From the NCBI GenBank assembly GCA_013423325.1, contig BLJB01000126.1, forward strand, positions 62,001 through 126,000: 64,000 bases of DNA. Direction: 5' to 3'. The number at the start of each line of letters is the position of its first letter. Position 1 is the stretch's first letter. Shown piece after piece: positions 45,606-57,320 of the stretch. The notes under the pieces were generated by a model. That model made no database searches, was not told the DNA's origin, and was given only the letters and a program-made list of their open reading frames with translations. The stretch is from Usnea hakonensis. Taxonomy: Eukaryota; Ascomycota; Lecanoromycetes; Lecanorales; Parmeliaceae. Both the position numbers and the translations under genes were made by a program.

Positions 45606-46624
45606 GTTATCCGAGGCTCAGCGCATTGTTGCACAGCGATAATCAATTTGTTCTGTTCAGGAGATTCGGACATCTGCATACACGTATCTTGCTGCACAAG
45701 CAGGATGCCTTGACCGAGCTAGAGCAGCGACTTACCGATCTGGACACTAACGATGCAAATCAATTTTTTTTGCATTCAAGGCGTTCTGACAGAAATGCTG
45801 CAAGGCTGTCTCTCTTAGATGAGATAGATGTCAAGCTGAAGGACTATGGTAAGGTCGCTCATAGCCGAAGTGAGCAGTTTAACCCTCGACACCGCAGATG
45901 GTATGCTGCAAGCCTATCTTCAGCAGGTTGAACGACCACGACCAGAGCAACGTGACATCGAGAGCGTAACACATTGGCTCGACGGCAATAAGCCGTTGGT
46001 TGCAGACGAATCGACATTCCTCAATAATTGGGATGACCTGGTAGCGCCGGCAGTGCCTACTACGCGCAGTGGGATTGAAACATTTGTTGGCAGTTGCGCG
46101 GCAACGCTTCACAATCGTCAATATTGCAGAGTAAAGCCGTCGTCATTTCCCACAACATAGGCAGCTCAGCTAACACACATTCATATGTAGCTTTTTACGA
46201 AAAGTGTCGGACCCCCCTCCAGTCGTTATATCTACCTAGGCCCCTTTCTTCTGACATAGTAGCAGGAGGATAGAAAAAAATCCACTGACAAGAACGTCAT
46301 ACACATTACAGCAAACCGGATAGTATGGATAACTCGCTTATTGATATGTCTAGCATCAGTCACACTTCTATTCATTCCAATTGTCCTATTGTACAATCTA
46401 AAGTCAACGACCACTAGGTTGGGAGTGGTTGCTCTGTGCGCTGCACTGTTCGCCGTGTTCGTATCTTCCCTGAGTCAAGTCCGGCTCGTAGAGGTCTTTG
46501 CAGCAACGTCAGCGTGAGTTCCCAAGTCTACTGTAGATCATTTTGCTATTGATCTAACTTCTTCTGGGGACACAGATTTTGCGCCCTACTGTTGAGCTTC
46601 ATTGGAAATTTTCCTAAGCATTGA
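45606..46624 (+). CDS. DUF6594 membrane protein (5' exon not found)
   Basis: Segments GYPRLSALLHSDNQFVLFRR, ILLHKQDALTELEQRL and THWLDGNKPLVADESTFLNN are typical of the fungal DUF6594 family. So is the C-terminal membrane part: ITRLLICLASVTLLFIPIVL, RLGVVALCAALFAVFVSSL, and FCALLLSFIGNFPKH after the last intron. Introns lie near 45847-45895, around 46130-46260 (boundaries uncertain) and 46512-46575. The first exon was not identified; 45606 follows a CAG acceptor and starts the conserved GYP motif. The family function is unknown; members have helical cytosolic domains and two or three C-terminal membrane helices. It often sits near incompatibility-type genes, as here. Possible 5' decay cannot be excluded. 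Confidence 0.65.
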
Positions 46625-46701
46625 CGGACAGATTCTCAGTATGGTGCGGCAAGATGCTATCAGCCGGTAGAGTAGCAATCACTAAAGAAGCCATGCAAAA
46701 T

Positions 46702-49700
46702 CTAGTAATCACTCTCCAGAATTCTTTTGATCTCCTTCAAAATTTCGGTAAAAGCGCTCACAGCTTGTTGTCCTCTTTTCTTAATGCGTTGATGGTCCTT
46801 TCCAAGACCACGACACTCGATCTGTTTCAGCAATTCCTCAACCTTGTCTAAAGCTGTTCTCCCCTGACAGGGCCCTCGAGAGGTATCGCGCAGATCCCTG
46901 TTTGCTCCGAAAAACAGAAGAGCCTCTACTGCGTCAACATCTCCAAAATATGCGGCTTTGTGGAGAGCTGTCCATCCACATTGACCAAAGCCAACAGCAT
47001 TGAGGATGGCAGATTGTTGGAGCCTAGGATGTGTATTCACCAAGTGTCTTAAAATGGTGTCAGCCGAACCGGCTCCAGCAGAGGCAAGATGCAATATCGA
47101 GCCATTGCAGAGACCATCCCCAGACGGAAAGTGAGCCTCTGCTCCCCGGCCCAGCAGAACATCGGCCACTTCAATTTTACGCCGTAAGACGGCTATTTGG
47201 AGAGCAGTCATGCCACTGGAATCAAGAATCTCCATGTCGTCATGCTTGGGAGCCAGTACAGGGATGATATCCACTGATCCAAAAAGAGCAGCAAAGTGTA
47301 GTGCAGTCTCACCTTTTGAGGTCCTTGTGCTGATATCGAATGCTGGGACTCGAGTCAGGATTTCAGCCATGGTAGCGCTTCCTCCGATGGCAGCGTAATG
47401 GATTGCGGCCTTGCCATGTGCATCCTTTGCATTTATATCTGCTACACGGCTCGCGACCAGATCTAGACTTGACACATTGTATCTCCGAGCAATAGAATTG
47501 CGCGCAGCGAGAATTGCTGCGTTTGACCCATCGTCCACCGTCAATTTGGTTGCCTTTGCTCCAGCGGTGAGAAGCTCCTCGATAATGTACGCTTCACAGT
47601 CCGGATCCCTCAAAGCCACCATAAGAGGATCGTAGCTATTTGAGTCCGCTTCCAGTATGTTACTACCTTGATGCACCAGAACCTCCATTACCTCTTTCAG
47701 AGCGCTCCTATAATTTCTGCCGTGAATGACATACCTCGAGAATGGAGTGCAGGCTAATCCAATACATTGAAAAGCAGAATGAATCTCTTCGAAAGCGCCG
47801 CCAGAAATCTCTGCGCCGAGCTCTACCAGCAATTGAGCAATCTCTGGTAGATGGAATTCAACGGCAATATCAAGAGGACTGAGATTGGGAAGACGCGGTC
47901 GCGGCACATCTGAGCTAAAGACCTTGTGTCCGCTCCAACGGAAATTTACGTCGGCACCATATCTGGCAAGGAGCTGTACAAGCCTCGGACTTCGCGCACG
48001 GACTGCCCAATGTAATGGAGTCCCAAAAAATTCAACACAGTGCTCTGGAAAGTAGAGAATCCCAGGACCTGCAGTGGGCACATAATTTAAAAGGTCTTTG
48101 CAAGGACCATCCCCGTCCCCGGAAATCCCTAGCACGAGAGCCGAGCCCACGTCCTCGGCATGCTGGTCGTCGATCATTACCAGCCAGTGTAACGGGCTCG
48201 GCATCTCAAGGTCGGGCACAAAGCGTTTACAGTAATGGCAAATGTGTATAGCAGTTGCTGCGTCACCCATTTGACAAGCGGTGCACAGCGCCTTCGAAAG
48301 CTCTGCCTCGCTATACTGTTGCGTGACTTTAGCATGACTAATCACAGTATGATCTCTGGTCGAGACAATGCTTGAAAGCGATGAGTTCTTAGGCGAAAGA
48401 TCTTCGAGCAGCGACCGAGGAGAGCTTTGTCTCGTCCGAGCGCGTTGATATTGCCAGATCCTTTTTGCAAAATAGCCAATACCATCCTGACAATCGACCA
48501 AGGCCTCATCAATCTCGCTTTCAAAGGTAAAATCACCATTCAAATCATCAGCTTCAGATCCCAAAGCGTAAATGAGACGCCTGTAGAGAGCCTTGGTGAT
48601 TGGATGTGAAGAAAGACTTAAAGTAAGGAAATGAAACATGTTTTTCAGGCTCGGCTGAACCCCAAAACCAATGTGATGGCACAATGCAAGCTGCAAGCAC
48701 GCTTCGGGGTACTCAGCCTGATCTGAATGGAGGCCAGCACTTGCAGTCTCCTGCAGGCGTTCGAACATACTTTGCTGTACTTCCCAAGGCGGATCTTGCA
48801 CATTTCCCATCTACCGGAGACATCAGTCAAGCTAATAGATTGAGGAGTAGCATGGGGCGCGCAATCTACCTTGAAAAGATCAAACTTTTCGGGACGAAAA
48901 GGCGACGGCGCCATCGATGGCGGTCTGGTGGGAACGGAAGTTCCCCATGAACGAAGATCGCCGTTCTTCTTGGCAGAGTCCAAGCCGTAATCTATGGGTT
49001 CCGTACGTTGGACGGGGATACCATTACACGATGTAGAAACAAGCTTGTAGCCGGTAAAGGCTTGAGGATCGCTATCAGCTTGCTTACGCGTCATTGAATC
49101 GGTCATGGAGCTTGATGACGACGGATGAGTCTTCACTGATGGATAAGCAGGTTGCGGCCGCTGCGTACTTTTCATGTCAGTCAGATAGAGTGTAGTATGG
49201 CCTTGGGTGCCTACTGTTCCCCCCCAGCTAAAGCTTCAATGATCTCGCCTATGTCAGATCTTTCCTGGGCCTCTTTTCTTAACGACAGATCAAATGTCTT
49301 TAACATTGCTATATGCATTGCACTGCCCTGCTTCTGTCCCTCAAACACGTGCTCACAGAAGATTTTGGCACGTTTCAAAATGCCATCGTTCTCATTGTTA
49401 TGAATTCTCCACAAGGCATCAAGCTTAGTTTCTCGAGGCTCGAGCCACCCTTCCTCGATGTACTCATGACCATTCTTCAAGATCTCCCAAACGGTGAGAC
49501 CAAATGAATATACGTCTGCTTGGTAAAATTGCTTATAAGTAAACTTCATTTCTCTATTAAAGGGCGCCCTCCCTTCTTGTTCAGGGGCTCTGTACATAAC
49601 AGTACCGCCGTAAGTGCTGATTGGATCCGATTCAAGCTCGAAGATCGATGACCCAAAGTCAGAAACCTTTGCCATCTGCGGTCGAGCTACCTCTCTTGTA

Positions 49701-50290
49701 TCGAAAACGAGGATGTTGCCGGGCTTCATGTCTCCGTGGACAATTTTGCTTTCATGTAGAGCTTTCAAGCCCGCAGCGACATCCAAAGCCAACTCGCGGC
49801 GTTCATACAGGCTCGCTTTGATTCGACCCAAATATTCCGTCAAAGTGCCATGATCTGACCATTCGACTACGAGATATGGATGTCTACCATAGATACCATT
49901 CGTCCAGCCGTATGCGAGTAGTGGTAAAATGTTATCATGTTCTTTAAGGCCTGCATGCGTCAAGACTCGAAGCTCGCGGTGCACGCTATCGTAGTGACGT
50001 CGCATTTGGCTTTCATCGCGCTCAGCCACAACCATATGCTTGACAGCCACGTAGTAAGGCGTCCAGTCTTTCTCGTCTGGTCTCGTATATAGCTCCCTGT
50101 TGACCTCAAAAGTGCTGCCTTTTCCACTTGCCTTGTCGAAAGCCAAACTTTCTGGCAATATCAATGGTAGGCGATTTCCAGCGGCTGCAAGTATGGAATC
50201 AAGATTACTCGGATGTGCATGTATTTGATTGGTTTCAGAAGAATCTATTCCACCATCTTGAGATGTCTTGGACCAGACTGAAGAAGACAT
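46702..50290 (-). CDS. Serine/threonine kinase with Sel1-like and ankyrin repeats
   Basis: Predicted complement of join 46702-48810, 48870-49167, 49215-50290; 3,483 bases, 1,160 residues. The kinase domain (about 45-355) keeps the key residues: VAVKHM (Lys84), HGDMKPGNIL (Asp187; Arg of HRD replaced by Gly), SDFGSS (211-213), YRAPEQEG and ADVYSFGLTVWEILKNG. The middle exon encodes a Ser/Pro-rich linker. The third exon opens with a Sel1-like segment (LQLALCHHIGFGVQPSL), then ankyrin repeats: TPLHWAVRARSPRLVQLLAR, GKAAIHYAAIGGSATMAEIL, GETALHFAALFGSVDIIPVL, GMTALQIAVLRRKIEVADVL and GWTALHKAAYFGDVDAVEAL. The three exons join in phase with CTGAC branch sites. It is paralogous in design to the kinase-ankyrin gene at 29-33 kb. 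Confidence 0.86.
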
Positions 50291-51324
50291 CTTGTAGCTT
50301 TATCAATCTTTTCTCGACGCAACACAACGCACGGAGGTTGGCATATTTCAGAGCAGAAGGTTGCTAAGACCGGACCACTCGTAGGGCTGAGATCGGCTGT
50401 GGGAAAAGGCAAAAAGAAGTGCTGGGCTACTCATTCTGTTCGGGCAAAGAGTCCCTCAGAAACAGGACGTTTGAGAGATATTCGCCCGTAACGGCTGCAA
50501 TAGCATTCTATTCTCTAGTAGTGGTCATCGCTTACAAAGGCATACACAGCATTGGTACATTGGGTCATCTTCCTCCACCCTCCTCATCCCCGCCTCCGTC
50601 TCCTTCCTCCTCCAGTCCCTCAAAACCCATCATCTTCTCCTCCTCAGTCTCCGTCTCCTCGTCTACCTATCGCCCTCCTAGACCTCGTATCCTTCGAATT
50701 GTACCCTTTGCCCACGGAATGAAAAGCACAGCGTCGAGTCGAACCACTCCCTAGCCCCCAGAAAAAAATAAAAAAAAAAAAGTAAAGAAAGAAGCTCCTA
50801 CTAGACGAATATCATCAGCATACTTTAGCATGGTTTGACCAGCGCTAGGTAAAATACATAGCCCAAGCACACTGATCAGCATTCATCTTCCCTACAAAAA
50901 CCCGCGAGGGAGGTGTATAATTGTACTCGTACGAGTACCGCATTCCCCTGTGAAAGGGCGGAGTGTAGCTGTGCTTCTAACGACGATGAAGTCGTTTACT
51001 ACTGTGATTACTTTTGAGATAATTGCATAGAGGCTCGCCTTTCAGCTTAGAGGCTCGAAGTGACAAGGCGAACGTGAGCCCCTTTGGCTTCTTGAGTCAT
51101 CATGTTTAGATTTGAATAGCATCGCACTGGGTATAATACTCCGCTTGCAAACAAAGCCACCAAACCCAACCCATGCTCTTCGTGACTACCGTGTTTTAAA
51201 GAAGTGCGCTCCGACGCCAATGCTCAGATGAATAATGTTTTTATTAAGCCCTGGCCGCAAGTTTCCCTGGTTGAAAAGGAAAATTTTGACTTAATAATGA
51301 AATGAAAAGTTGGCCAATCGACGC
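50291..51324. other. Intergenic
   Basis: CT-rich low-complexity sequence at 50570-50700 and a poly-A run near 50765-50785. The open stretch at 50419-50754 is low complexity and not supported as a gene. Confidence 0.45.
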
Positions 51325-52695
51325 TCAGGCCTGCATGTTCTCTAACGAATCATCCGCGGGCAACTCGCCCTCAAAGTTCTCAATCCCGGCGTATCTTGGC
51401 GGACTCGAGGGGACGTCTTCGTACGTGGGCGGCATTTCTTCATCCCAGCTGATGCCCATCCCCGCTCTCTGGGTGACGATGACCTTGAATTGCATTCGGA
51501 GCACCCTCGCCGAACCAGTTGGCGTAGCATTCTTACCACTCTTGCTAAAAGTCTGCTCTTCCGCGACAATGATTTCGAGAATGAGGTTGTGGCTCACCGT
51601 GAGACCGGTCGGAGAGTCGACATCGCAAACGGGGTTGCTGTTGGGTTTAATGGCGGCCATGAATTCCAGGGTAACCTCGCCACCTGGAGTATCGAAGTCC
51701 GACTTCCACCCGTCCTTGAGATCCTCGCCGCCAATTGAGCGCGTATCCTCATGCAGTATCCCCTTGCCTTCGCCACCCACTTTGTTCTGATGCTTGGGAC
51801 AAGCGGGGCTGATGATCTTGCTGTTTTCTTCTATCTTCCAATTCATACGTCTGATACGCCAGCGCCTCTGTATGTTTTTCAAGCTAACGTCGATGAGACC
51901 GGTCATACTCATCTGGACGGGAAACTCGCCAATTGGGTGGATTATGCTGGATATGTCCACTTTCACATTGAGATTGGTGGGAGGGAAGACGCGAATGGAG
52001 GTCTTGTCGATACCTGGAAGCGAGCGCTGGACTGTGAGGGTGCGTGAAACGGTGATGGTGTCGGACATGGCGCAGGTAGCACTGCCCTCCAGAACGTAAT
52101 CTATATGTCCGAGTTCGCCGTGGGAGGTGGCGGGCAGGTGACCTGGCAGCAGATAGGAGAAGGGAAAGGTGTGGATGCCCGTTTTGTAGTGAGTGGGCTC
52201 GGAAAGGAAGGTCCAGGTGAAGATCTCGGTGTCTTTGACCTGACATTTGAGACAGTCTTTGGTGATGGGCCTCTTGTTGGTGACTCGTGCGACGAGAATC
52301 ATGTGAAAATTGTGAAGCTCGATCTCGGGGTCGTTGACAGTGAGGAGTAATTGGCCGGAGAGGAGGGCGCCGGTTGATTGGGTTGGGTTACCGTAGAAGA
52401 TGAGTGGCGGGGACTCCATTTCAACGGCCAACTTTGCAGGCTTTGTTGGTGCGAGCTTCGGACTGTTCTTGGGGCTGCCTTTGGCTGGAGGATTGGAGCC
52501 CTTGCTTCCCGAGACGATGCTGTGACGCTTCTCTTTGTGGAAAAAGTCCATGACGGCTGTAGCTGGTTTTCGCTCGGTGCTTTGTCTGGGTTCTCGTGGT
52601 TCTATAGGATCAGAAAGCTCATGAGAGGTGACTTTGACGGCCTTTGATGTTTTGGTGGCCTTGATGGAAGTACGAATGCCGGTTGGCATGGGCAT
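51325..52695 (-). CDS. Arrestin-related trafficking adaptor (ART1/LDB19-like)
   Basis: Intronless 456-residue protein if translation starts at the MPMPTGIRTS codon (52695); the open frame continues upstream to 52902 but through low-complexity residues. The arrestin N-domain holds AVEMESPPLIFYGNPTQSTG, LLSGQLLLTV and ELHNFHMILVARVTNKRP. Later strands include TWTFLSEPTHYKTGIHTFPF and RSLPGIDKTSIRVFPPTNLN. The C-terminal tail has two PY motifs, PPTY (422-425) and PPRY (432-435), docking sites for the Rsp5/NEDD4 ubiquitin ligase. ART proteins direct ubiquitination and endocytosis of plasma-membrane transporters. The closest named type is LDB19/ART1. The N-terminal 90 residues are basic and Ser-rich, probably a regulatory region. 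Confidence 0.85.
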   Translation of the reverse strand: MPMPTGIRTSIKATKTSKAVKVTSHELSDPIEPREPRQSTERKPATAVMDFFHKEKRHSIVSGSKGSNPPAKGSPKNSPKLAPTKPAKLAVEMESPPLIFYGNPTQSTGALLSGQLLLTVNDPEIELHNFHMILVARVTNKRPITKDCLKCQVKDTEIFTWTFLSEPTHYKTGIHTFPFSYLLPGHLPATSHGELGHIDYVLEGSATCAMSDTITVSRTLTVQRSLPGIDKTSIRVFPPTNLNVKVDISSIIHPIGEFPVQMSMTGLIDVSLKNIQRRWRIRRMNWKIEENSKIISPACPKHQNKVGGEGKGILHEDTRSIGGEDLKDGWKSDFDTPGGEVTLEFMAAIKPNSNPVCDVDSPTGLTVSHNLILEIIVAEEQTFSKSGKNATPTGSARVLRMQFKVIVTQRAGMGISWDEEMPPTYEDVPSSPPRYAGIENFEGELPADDSLENMQA

Positions 52696-53969
52696 TTTTG
52701 ATTTTGTTGGCGGCGGGACCAAGGGCGGGAGAGAGGCTAGAAGAAAGTGAGAGGGGGGGAAAGAAGGGGTGCAGGTGCAGGTGCAGGTGCAGCAAACAGT
52801 GAGATTTGAAAGAAGAAGGAACAAAGGGCCAAGCCATGTGGCCAGTCGATTGGATATATAATGACATGATGAAAGAGAAGGTTTCGCAAATACGATATTC
52901 ACGTGGTCAAGGGAGTGGTTTGGTCATATTCTTATTATTTCGTGTTTCCAGTCATACAAGTTTTTTATATTTTGAAGTGGTAATGCTCGAGTAAGAGAAA
53001 CTCGAGTTGCCGAGTCGCCGACATGCCGATGACCACTCAGAAAATAGCATCAATATCTGTTACAGCGTTTCTACTCTCTCTCACCCTCTACAACTACTCA
53101 TGGTTGTCTTGGTGCGCTTTGACAGTATTAAAGTGTGTAGCTGAGAGAGAGAGAGGACCTTGTCGACCAATCAGATACCACCCTACCATTATTGTGTCAA
53201 GACTTGTTGGGTTTTGATTGTATTTGCGGAGTACCCTCCGGTAAGTGCATGTCATGCAGCTCATGCGATTCGCTGGGAAGGAGAAGCCGAGAAGCCCTTA
53301 CGTAAAATCTGGGGAAAAGGTTAAAAACGCCATTTATCCTACAACGGACTAGACCATTTCCGTCAAGTTCATTCTCCATCCTTCATTCATCGCCGATTTC
53401 CCCCCCAACGCCATTCAAAATCTCCTTCCTCATTTCTTGCTATTTTTGCTGAGAAGGCGACTTAATGTACTATCAAAAATCTTATGTTCGCATCAGACCT
53501 TCGCCGCCGTTGATGCTAATAACGCTGATGATTCGGAGTACGCCGATGAAATATTTGGTAGGAGCCTCTCCAACCATTGCTGCCTCGGGTCTCCTCTCTT
53601 GTAGAATAGCGGAGATACACACTCCATAATTGACGGGTACACCCTTATTAACCGGTCACCGCTCAACCATGGCCAAGCATCCGTCAAATTCCACTTACGT
53701 AGTATGTGCTTTCTTGCGAAGCAAGGCTCGTCTCGGACTCTCAACTTCGTCATCCCAAACTCTATGTTTCCCTAACTGCCAGCGAGTCCGCTTGGGCTCT
53801 GATATAGAAGTGTTCCGAAGTATTGCCATACTCCTAGCTGCAGGAAAGTCCAGCCCACAGGGTAGTCTGACTTGACATTTGTGTAGCCACGATGTCCACA
53901 CCGAACTTAGAAAGAGTGGGTCTGAGAGCAAATTTACCCATCATATTCGTCGACCTCGTCTTCTGTGCA
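52696..53969. other. Intergenic
   Basis: A tandem GCAGGT hexamer repeat lies at about 52770-52792. The rest shows no supported gene; scattered short open stretches lack family features. Confidence 0.45.
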
Positions 53970-54626
53970 TTAGAACATACTATACCCTTTCCACCACCCC
54001 CATCCGGCCACCATACTCAGACACCCAACAGCCCACTCCCACCTCATCTCCACAATTGCCCACACCCACAGGGTTCCTAGTGGCGGTGCTTTCTTCATGA
54101 CAGCCATGTACGGATCTTCATTACTTGCGTGAACAAGCCAAGCACCAGCTGCTATACTCATTGACGCAAACAGCATCTGCGTGAGCAGATGAGACGATCG
54201 TGGATGTAGTATGGCCACTAGTACTAGAATAAGTGCCGTTGTAGGAGACTTGAACGTGCTGGTGTAGAAGATGGAGGTGAGAGACGGTGGTGTTGTCGCG
54301 TATTGATGATGTACAAGGATTGTAAGGGTGAAGTGGAGCATGGTCAGGGTTGCCGCGTAGAGGAAGACATCGAGGTAAGGCGTCTTCACATCGGGAGAGT
54401 CTGAAACAGATTCTACGGCCGAGAGACTGCCATCTGGATTGATTTTCGTCGTTGTTATTGAATGAGGAGGGTTCTGAGAAGATGTACTAAGCAATTGACG
54501 CTCCGAGGCGATGTCGAGGAGAGTCTTGTGGTTTGAAGTGTCGCGAGACGGGTGATGCATAGGAACATCATTTTTGGTAGCTGGATTGGCTCGAGCTTGA
54601 GCGCGACGCTCTTTGCGATTACTCAT
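53970..54626 (-). CDS. Small conserved fungal membrane protein (DUF7719-like)
   Basis: Intronless, 218 residues from MSNRKERRAQARANP (start 54626; the frame is open upstream to 54797). A basic, disordered N terminus precedes four probable membrane helices: YLDVFLYAATLTMLHFTLTI, SPTTALILVLVAILHP, LTQMLFASMSIAAGAWLV and LGTLWVWAIVEMRWEWAVGC, ending in WGWWKGYSMF. The arrangement fits a conserved fungal family of unknown function. It is probably an endomembrane protein. Divergent to GPI12, with 193 bases between starts, so it probably shares its promoter. Confidence 0.7.
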   Translation of the reverse strand: MSNRKERRAQARANPATKNDVPMHHPSRDTSNHKTLLDIASERQLLSTSSQNPPHSITTTKINPDGSLSAVESVSDSPDVKTPYLDVFLYAATLTMLHFTLTILVHHQYATTPPSLTSIFYTSTFKSPTTALILVLVAILHPRSSHLLTQMLFASMSIAAGAWLVHASNEDPYMAVMKKAPPLGTLWVWAIVEMRWEWAVGCLSMVAGWGWWKGYSMF

Positions 54627-54819
54627 ATATGAGATTTGAAGATGGATGACAGGCAGATCGGCAATGGATGGAAGATATAAGCTCGGTTTTAACCTTCGGA
54701 GATATTCTTTGGCATCGACCGCATCAAATACAGGTACATTCACTCGTCCCGGATAGCTTCTAAATCTAAAAATGACGGCGAATCCATAATGTGCCAACCC
54801 TCATTGCAATGAGCAGAGC

Positions 54820-55752
54820 ATGGAGCTCTACCTCGCCCTCGCCATCCCCATAATCCTGACAACAGCATGGTTGTATACCGCGCAGATCACGCGGAGTTCT
54901 CTCCCCACCCCTCGCAACAAACGCATCTGCCTTCTTATCGCCCATCCTGACGACGAAGCAATGTTCTTCTCTCCTACACTGCTCGCCCTAACGGCTCCGG
55001 AAATGGGCAATCATCTCAAAATCCTCTGTCTGAGCAGTGGTTCGTTCGCCCACATGATTACTTTCTCTCAAGCCCATATCTATTACTAATTCGATCCGCA
55101 AACAGGAAATGCTGATGGCCTCGGCGAGATCCGCAAGCAAGAGCTCGCTGCGTCGGGCACAATGCTCGGTCTGCGTTCCGCCTCCGATGTCCTCGTTATC
55201 GAAGATTCAAAGTTCCCGGACAGCATGACAACCACTTGGCCCGCAGATAGAATCGCCCACATATTATCTTCTGCTTTCAGTCCGGCTGCCAATTCTACAA
55301 AGAAAAACTTCTCACCCGATGAGCTCACTTCTACCATTGACACCCTGATTACGTTCGACCCCCGAGGAATATCATCACACCCGAACCACATCTCTCTGTA
55401 CCACGGCGCGCGGCACTGGCTATCCGCGCTCATGGTGGGGAAATCAGGTTGGAAGTGTCCGGTCGAATTGTACACGCTGACAACTACCAACCTCTTGCGA
55501 AAATATATTGGCGCCTTCGATGCGCCTGTGACGATGATAATGGGGGGTTGGAGAGCGGCGGGAATGGCGCGGAGAAAGAGAAGGGAGGAGCCACCTAGTT
55601 TGTTGTTTGTGAGCAATTTTGGGCAGTGGAGGAGAGGACAGAATGCAATGGTGAAGGCACACAAGAGTCAGATGAGGTGGTTTCGGTGGGGATGGATAGG
55701 GATTGGGAGGTATATGGTTGTCAATGATTTGAAGAGGGAGATTATCAGATAA
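54820..55752 (+). CDS. GPI12: N-acetylglucosaminyl-phosphatidylinositol de-N-acetylase
   Basis: Predicted join 54820-55039, 55106-55752; 867 bases, 288 residues. This ER enzyme removes acetate from GlcNAc-PI in the second step of GPI-anchor synthesis (PIG-L/Gpi12). A single N-terminal membrane helix (LYLALAIPIILTTAWLYTAQ) is followed by the PIG-L zinc motif AHPDDEAMFF (HPDDE at 42-46). Further marks are CLSSG-NADGLGEIRKQEL across the intron, GISSHPNHIS with a second metal-binding His pair, and LSALMVGKSGWKCPVELYTL. The catalytic body faces the cytosol in the family. The C terminus QMRWFRWGWIGIGRYMVVND is typical. It looks intact. Confidence 0.92.
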
Positions 55753-56458
55753 TTGGGAATTGAAAGATTATTTTCGGACGACTCAGAGCTGCAACTGTGC
55801 TGCTCGCTATGTGATATGAGCATCGCAAACTGAGTATTCTATCATAACAGGCTGTAAGTCAAAAGAGTACCAATCATCCATACACACGCCCTAAATCACA
55901 ACAGCTCCTCTCCAGCAACGATACCCCTCTCCCCCTACCCCTCACAAAGCCCAACAGTAGCAACCACAATGCCTCAATAACAAAACCCAACGCATCAAAA
56001 TATTTCACAAGAACGCCCGTGATACTCTAGAGTCTACCGGAAGGCGTTCCCACAGGCTCGCTTGAACATATCATAAGGTACGTCAGTTCCTCCGGTGATA
56101 CTGGAACCATATTCTGTAGTAGAAATTGCTAGATTGCGAAAGAAAAGGAGAGGAAGGGGAAAGAAAGGGAGGGGGAGGAGAGGGTATATTTGTTCGTCTG
56201 CGGATTCTTTGCGGTTGGGAGGATTGATGTTGAGGAACTTGACCTAGCTATAAAATCCACCTCCTCTGCTCCGATCAGACAATCGCCCTTCAACATACCA
56301 TCCCCTCCAGCTCAGATTCATGAACTATGACCGGGAGAAGCCAGCAAGCCCATCTCTCATAATCTTTCACCCACCTTCCTCAACCCAACATACCCATCCC
56401 AACGCCAACAACAACACCCTCTATCTCCCCTCCCCCTCCTCTCCCCATCCCCTCCCCA
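55753..56458. other. Intergenic
   Basis: Low-complexity C/T-rich sequence, especially 56370-56540; no gene supported. Convergent 3' ends of GPI12 and the complex I subunit flank it. Confidence 0.45.
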
Positions 56459-56837
56459 TCACATCAAATCATTCCCCTCACTCCCCCCTGTTCCTACCGT
56501 CCCACCCCCCTCCTCCCTCTCCCTCCTCCTCTTCCTCTTCTCTAACAAATTCTTCTTCCGTTCCGCCAACAGCGCATTCTGCCTCGCCGTCACATTCGTC
56601 ATCCAGTAGCCGAAACTGGCGCCCGTGGCCGCGAAGACGGGGTAGACCCAGAGGGATTCTTTGTTGAATAAGGGGGTCTGTTCGATGCCTTTTTGCCAGA
56701 GGCGGACGGCGATGCCTGTTGGGGGCAAGGAGTTAGTTGGGTGGTTGTGGGGGTTGTGGGGATTATGGGAATTCGAGGGAGAGTGAGAGAAGGGGAAGGG
56801 TACCAAAGCCGGTCCAGAAGATGATTTTGTTGACCAT
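56459..56837 (-). CDS. Mitochondrial complex I 9.5 kDa subunit
   Basis: Predicted complement of join 56459-56715, 56804-56837; 291 bases, 96 residues. Exon 1 encodes only MVNKIIFWTGF and joins through a GTACCC..ACAG intron to GIAVRLWQKGIEQTPLFNKE. SLWVYPVFAATGASFGYWM and ERKKNLLEKRKRRRERE complete the pattern of the fungal NADH:ubiquinone oxidoreductase 9.5 kDa subunit (NUO9.5/NI9M). It is a one-helix accessory subunit of the inner-membrane arm of complex I. The tail after the basic helix is Gly/Glu-rich and longer than in many relatives. Without the first exon the protein would lack its start. Confidence 0.9.
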
Positions 56838-57320
56838 TGTTGTTTTGGTTGGGGGAGGGACTGTGAGGTGTGGAGTCTGCAGGGTAGGAGGATGGGCCGA
56901 GGGAAGGTAGGATGGGTTTCAATGGTGCCTGATTCACTAGGGCTTGTTGTGTATTGACTCTATTGAACTTGTGCTTTGTACTTACCTATTGAAGGCTTGG
57001 CGGCTAATCTGCCGCGATTAACGCGCCTTGAACTTTCAAGAAAACCAGCCTTCACACCTAGAAACTTTTGGTCTTAGATTTATTTCTTACAATGAGTACA
57101 TCCAAAGGTTCGCAATATCGAAAGTATGAGGTTATAAAAATCATGATGTACTAAAAGTATCATTAAAATATTGCGGTCTTCTGCCAATACTTTTCACATG
57201 AAAGACGCCAATATATGGGACAACAGCCAGTGGAAAGAGCCCTTTTGTTCTACTTCTATCCCCTTACTCCTTTGCTTCGCAACTTTCTTTACAGTTTTCC
57301 AATACCTACCAGCAGCTGTC
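56838..57320. promoter_or_regulatory. Divergent promoter region of the complex I subunit and Shg1-like genes
   Basis: 483 bases between start codons of two housekeeping genes. No gene supported and no named element recognised. Confidence 0.35.

Noticed and set aside
50419..50754. 111-codon open stretch
   Set aside because: Mostly Pro/Ser/Val low complexity from CT-rich DNA; no start context or family.
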